64,000 bases of DNA from Enterobacteriaceae bacterium LSJC7 (GTDB taxonomy: Bacteria > Pseudomonadota > Gammaproteobacteria > Enterobacterales > Enterobacteriaceae). The number at the start of each line of letters is the position of its first letter. The stretch's first letter is position 1. The DNA lies in assembly GCA_000302695.1 (NCBI GenBank), contig AMFN01000014.1, forward strand, positions 186,001 through 250,000, in the 5' to 3' direction. Below the pieces are notes generated by a model. That model ran no database searches. It worked only from the letters and a program-made list of their open reading frames with translations, and was not told the DNA's origin. Shown in pieces: positions 59,979 to 64,000 of the stretch. A program made the translations under genes and the position numbers.

Positions 59979-60773
59979 ATGAAGCACATTGAACGCCTGC
60001 TTGGCATTATGCAGCGCCTGCGCGACCCGCAAACGGGCTGCCCGTGGGACAAGGCACAAACTTTTAGCACCATCGCCCCCTATACGCTTGAAGAAACCTA
60101 CGAAGTGCTCGATGCCATTGCCCGCGATGACCTCGACGATCTGCGTGGTGAGTTGGGTGACCTGCTGTTCCAGGTGGTGTTTTACGCACAAATGGCGCAG
60201 GAGCAGGGCCGGTTTGACTTCAACGATATCTGCCAGGCTATCAGCGACAAGCTGGAGCGCCGCCACCCGCATATCTTTGGCGATGCCGCCACGCTGACCG
60301 ACAGCGGTGCGGCACTGGCGCGCTGGGAGCACACCAAAAGCCAGGAGCGTGCGCAGAAGGCACAGTTTTCCGCGCTGGACGATATTCCACACGCGATGCC
60401 AGCGCTGATGCGCGCCCATAAAATTCAGAAGCGCGTAGCGGCGGTAGGTTTTGACTGGGAAACGTTGGGGCCGGTGGTGGATAAAGTTCATGAAGAGCTT
60501 GATGAAGTGATGCATGAAGCGCAACAGGCCACCGTGGATGAGGCAAAGCTCGAAGAGGAAATGGGGGATTTGCTGTTTGCGACGGTCAACCTGTCACGCC
60601 ATCTGGGCGTGAAAGCCGAAATGGCGCTGGCAAAGGCAAATCTTAAATTTGAGCGCCGGTTTCGTGAAGTGGAGCGTTTGATTACCGCTCAGGGGTTGGC
60701 CATGGAGCAGGCAAGCCTTGAGCAGATGGAAGCGGCCTGGCAGCAGGTAAAACAGCAGGAAGCGCAGGGTTAA
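59979..60773 (+). CDS. mazG: Nucleoside triphosphate pyrophosphohydrolase MazG
   Basis: 264-aa all-alpha NTP-PPase with two tandem MazG domains. It hydrolyses all canonical NTPs and dNTPs to monophosphates and can reduce ppGpp levels. Both EExxE-type metal motifs are visible: LEETYEVLDAI...LRGELGDLLFQV (about residues 37-65) and LEEEMGDLLFATVNL near residue 190. The start is ATG 59979, MKHIERLLGIMQRLRDPQTG. The mazEF toxin-antitoxin genes that normally precede it in E. coli K-12 are absent. Confidence 0.95.
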   Translation: MKHIERLLGIMQRLRDPQTGCPWDKAQTFSTIAPYTLEETYEVLDAIARDDLDDLRGELGDLLFQVVFYAQMAQEQGRFDFNDICQAISDKLERRHPHIFGDAATLTDSGAALARWEHTKSQERAQKAQFSALDDIPHAMPALMRAHKIQKRVAAVGFDWETLGPVVDKVHEELDEVMHEAQQATVDEAKLEEEMGDLLFATVNLSRHLGVKAEMALAKANLKFERRFREVERLITAQGLAMEQASLEQMEAAWQQVKQQEAQG

Positions 60774-61089
60774 GCGGTGTTTTGCACAACAGCGGCAGGG
60801 GGGAGTGGGCAGCCTCTCGCTGTCGCCCAATAACAAGGTAATAATTTAAAAATGCAATTTACATTGCATTGTAATACAACGATAAATTTATTTTTTGTTT
60901 TTATAATGGTGGAAGGTGACGTTATTTCCCCTGAACCGCTATTTTTTCTCTTTCTTTGCGCAGGCGCTCCAGTTAATGGCCCAACGAACAGCGGCTGGGT
61001 TGATTTGTATCAAAAACATTTCTGCCATAACGGCTATTTTTCCCATCGTGGTAATGCGTGACGTCGCCGACGCATGGAGCAGGAAGGAT
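60774..61089. other. mazG-pyrG intergenic region
   Basis: About 400 nt separate mazG from pyrG, and the left 316 nt hold no credible gene. It includes an AT-rich patch at 60838-60905 and no clear terminator for mazG. An open frame at 60852-61061 lacks a ribosome site and resembles nothing known. Confidence 0.4.
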
Positions 61090-61118
61090 TTGTGAGGCCC
61101 TGTCGATTCGGGTATACT
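61090..61118 (+). promoter_or_regulatory. Sigma70 promoter of pyrG
   Basis: -35 TTGTGA (61090-61095), exactly 17 nt, -10 TATACT (61113-61118). The start codon is 55 nt downstream of the -10. Confidence 0.75.
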
Positions 61119-61157
61119 ACTTTCCCGTCCTGGTTATTCCATCGTCTTTAAACCTAA

Positions 61158-62810
<1,653 letters not shown>

Positions 62811-63005
62811 GAAAAAAGTTAGCAACGGCAGTGCGGTAGTTTTTGCTACAGCGTCTTTGTATGCCGCTATTAGCCGGTGAAAATACCCTGAGCGCAGACG
62901 TTCACGGTGATAAACGGGTTAAGGCAGCACAGGGCGCAGGGGAATGTGAAGGGCTGCACTGTTGTCCAGAGTTTTAGTTTAACTAGTGACTTGAGGAAAA
63001 CCTAA

Positions 63006-64000
<995 letters not shown>

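Noticed and set aside
60852-61061. 69-codon open frame upstream of pyrG
   Set aside because: No ribosome site and no recognisable domain; the region is an AT-rich intergenic stretch.

Overview
The window is a conserved chromosomal segment from a member of the Enterobacteriaceae (Escherichia/Salmonella/Enterobacter/Cronobacter group). Nearly every gene has an obvious E. coli counterpart, usually of equal or near-equal length, in the order known from the galR-to-eno part of the E. coli map. The genus cannot be fixed from the sequence alone. No phage, insertion sequence, CRISPR array or large island is visible.

Layout. 1-6.8 kb: truncated galR (-), a single Omr-type sRNA (+), aas-lplT (+), then tas, ygdR and ygdQ (-). 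6.9-12.9 kb: mutH (-), a 684-nt intergenic block with three DnaA-box-like 9-mers (a likely DARS2 counterpart), then rppH-ptsP and lgt-thyA (+). 13-26.7 kb: the minor pseudopilin cluster ppdA-ppdB-ygdB-ppdC, then recC-ptrA-recB-recD. 26.9-30 kb: argA (-) with two ARG boxes, amiC (+), and two initiator tRNA-Met genes (-). 30.2-37.8 kb: mltA, tcdA (+), csdA-csdE (-), ygdI (+), gcvB (-) divergent from gcvA-ygdD-rlmM (+), and xni (-). 37.8-39.5 kb: an AT-rich accessory segment with one orphan CadC/ToxR-like membrane regulator. 39.5-45 kb: sdaC-sdaB, ppnN and queF (-). 45-47.8 kb: syd, the csrB sRNA, yqcC-truC-yqcA (+). 48.1-53.4 kb: gudP-gudX-gudD plus a glycerate kinase gene (+). 53.5-64 kb: barA (-), rlmD, relA, mazG, pyrG and truncated eno (+).

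How the genes work together. RecB, RecC and RecD form the RecBCD helicase/nuclease. CsdA, CsdE and TcdA form a sulfur-transfer/t6A-cyclisation group. SdaC imports serine and SdaB deaminates it. The gud cluster imports and dehydrates glucarate, and the adjacent glycerate kinase can phosphorylate the glycerate formed at the end of that pathway. BarA is the sensor kinase for UvrY, and csrB, about 8 kb away, carries an 18-bp UvrY-type inverted repeat upstream. Aas and LplT import and reacylate lysophospholipids.

Compared with E. coli K-12 as I remember it: one Omr sRNA gene instead of two, no fucose operon between rlmM and xni, no mazEF between relA and mazG, two rather than three initiator tRNA copies, a glycerate kinase joined to the gud operon, and the orphan CadC-like gene between xni and sdaB. 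The least explained part is 37.8-39.5 kb. I found no convincing new multi-gene system.
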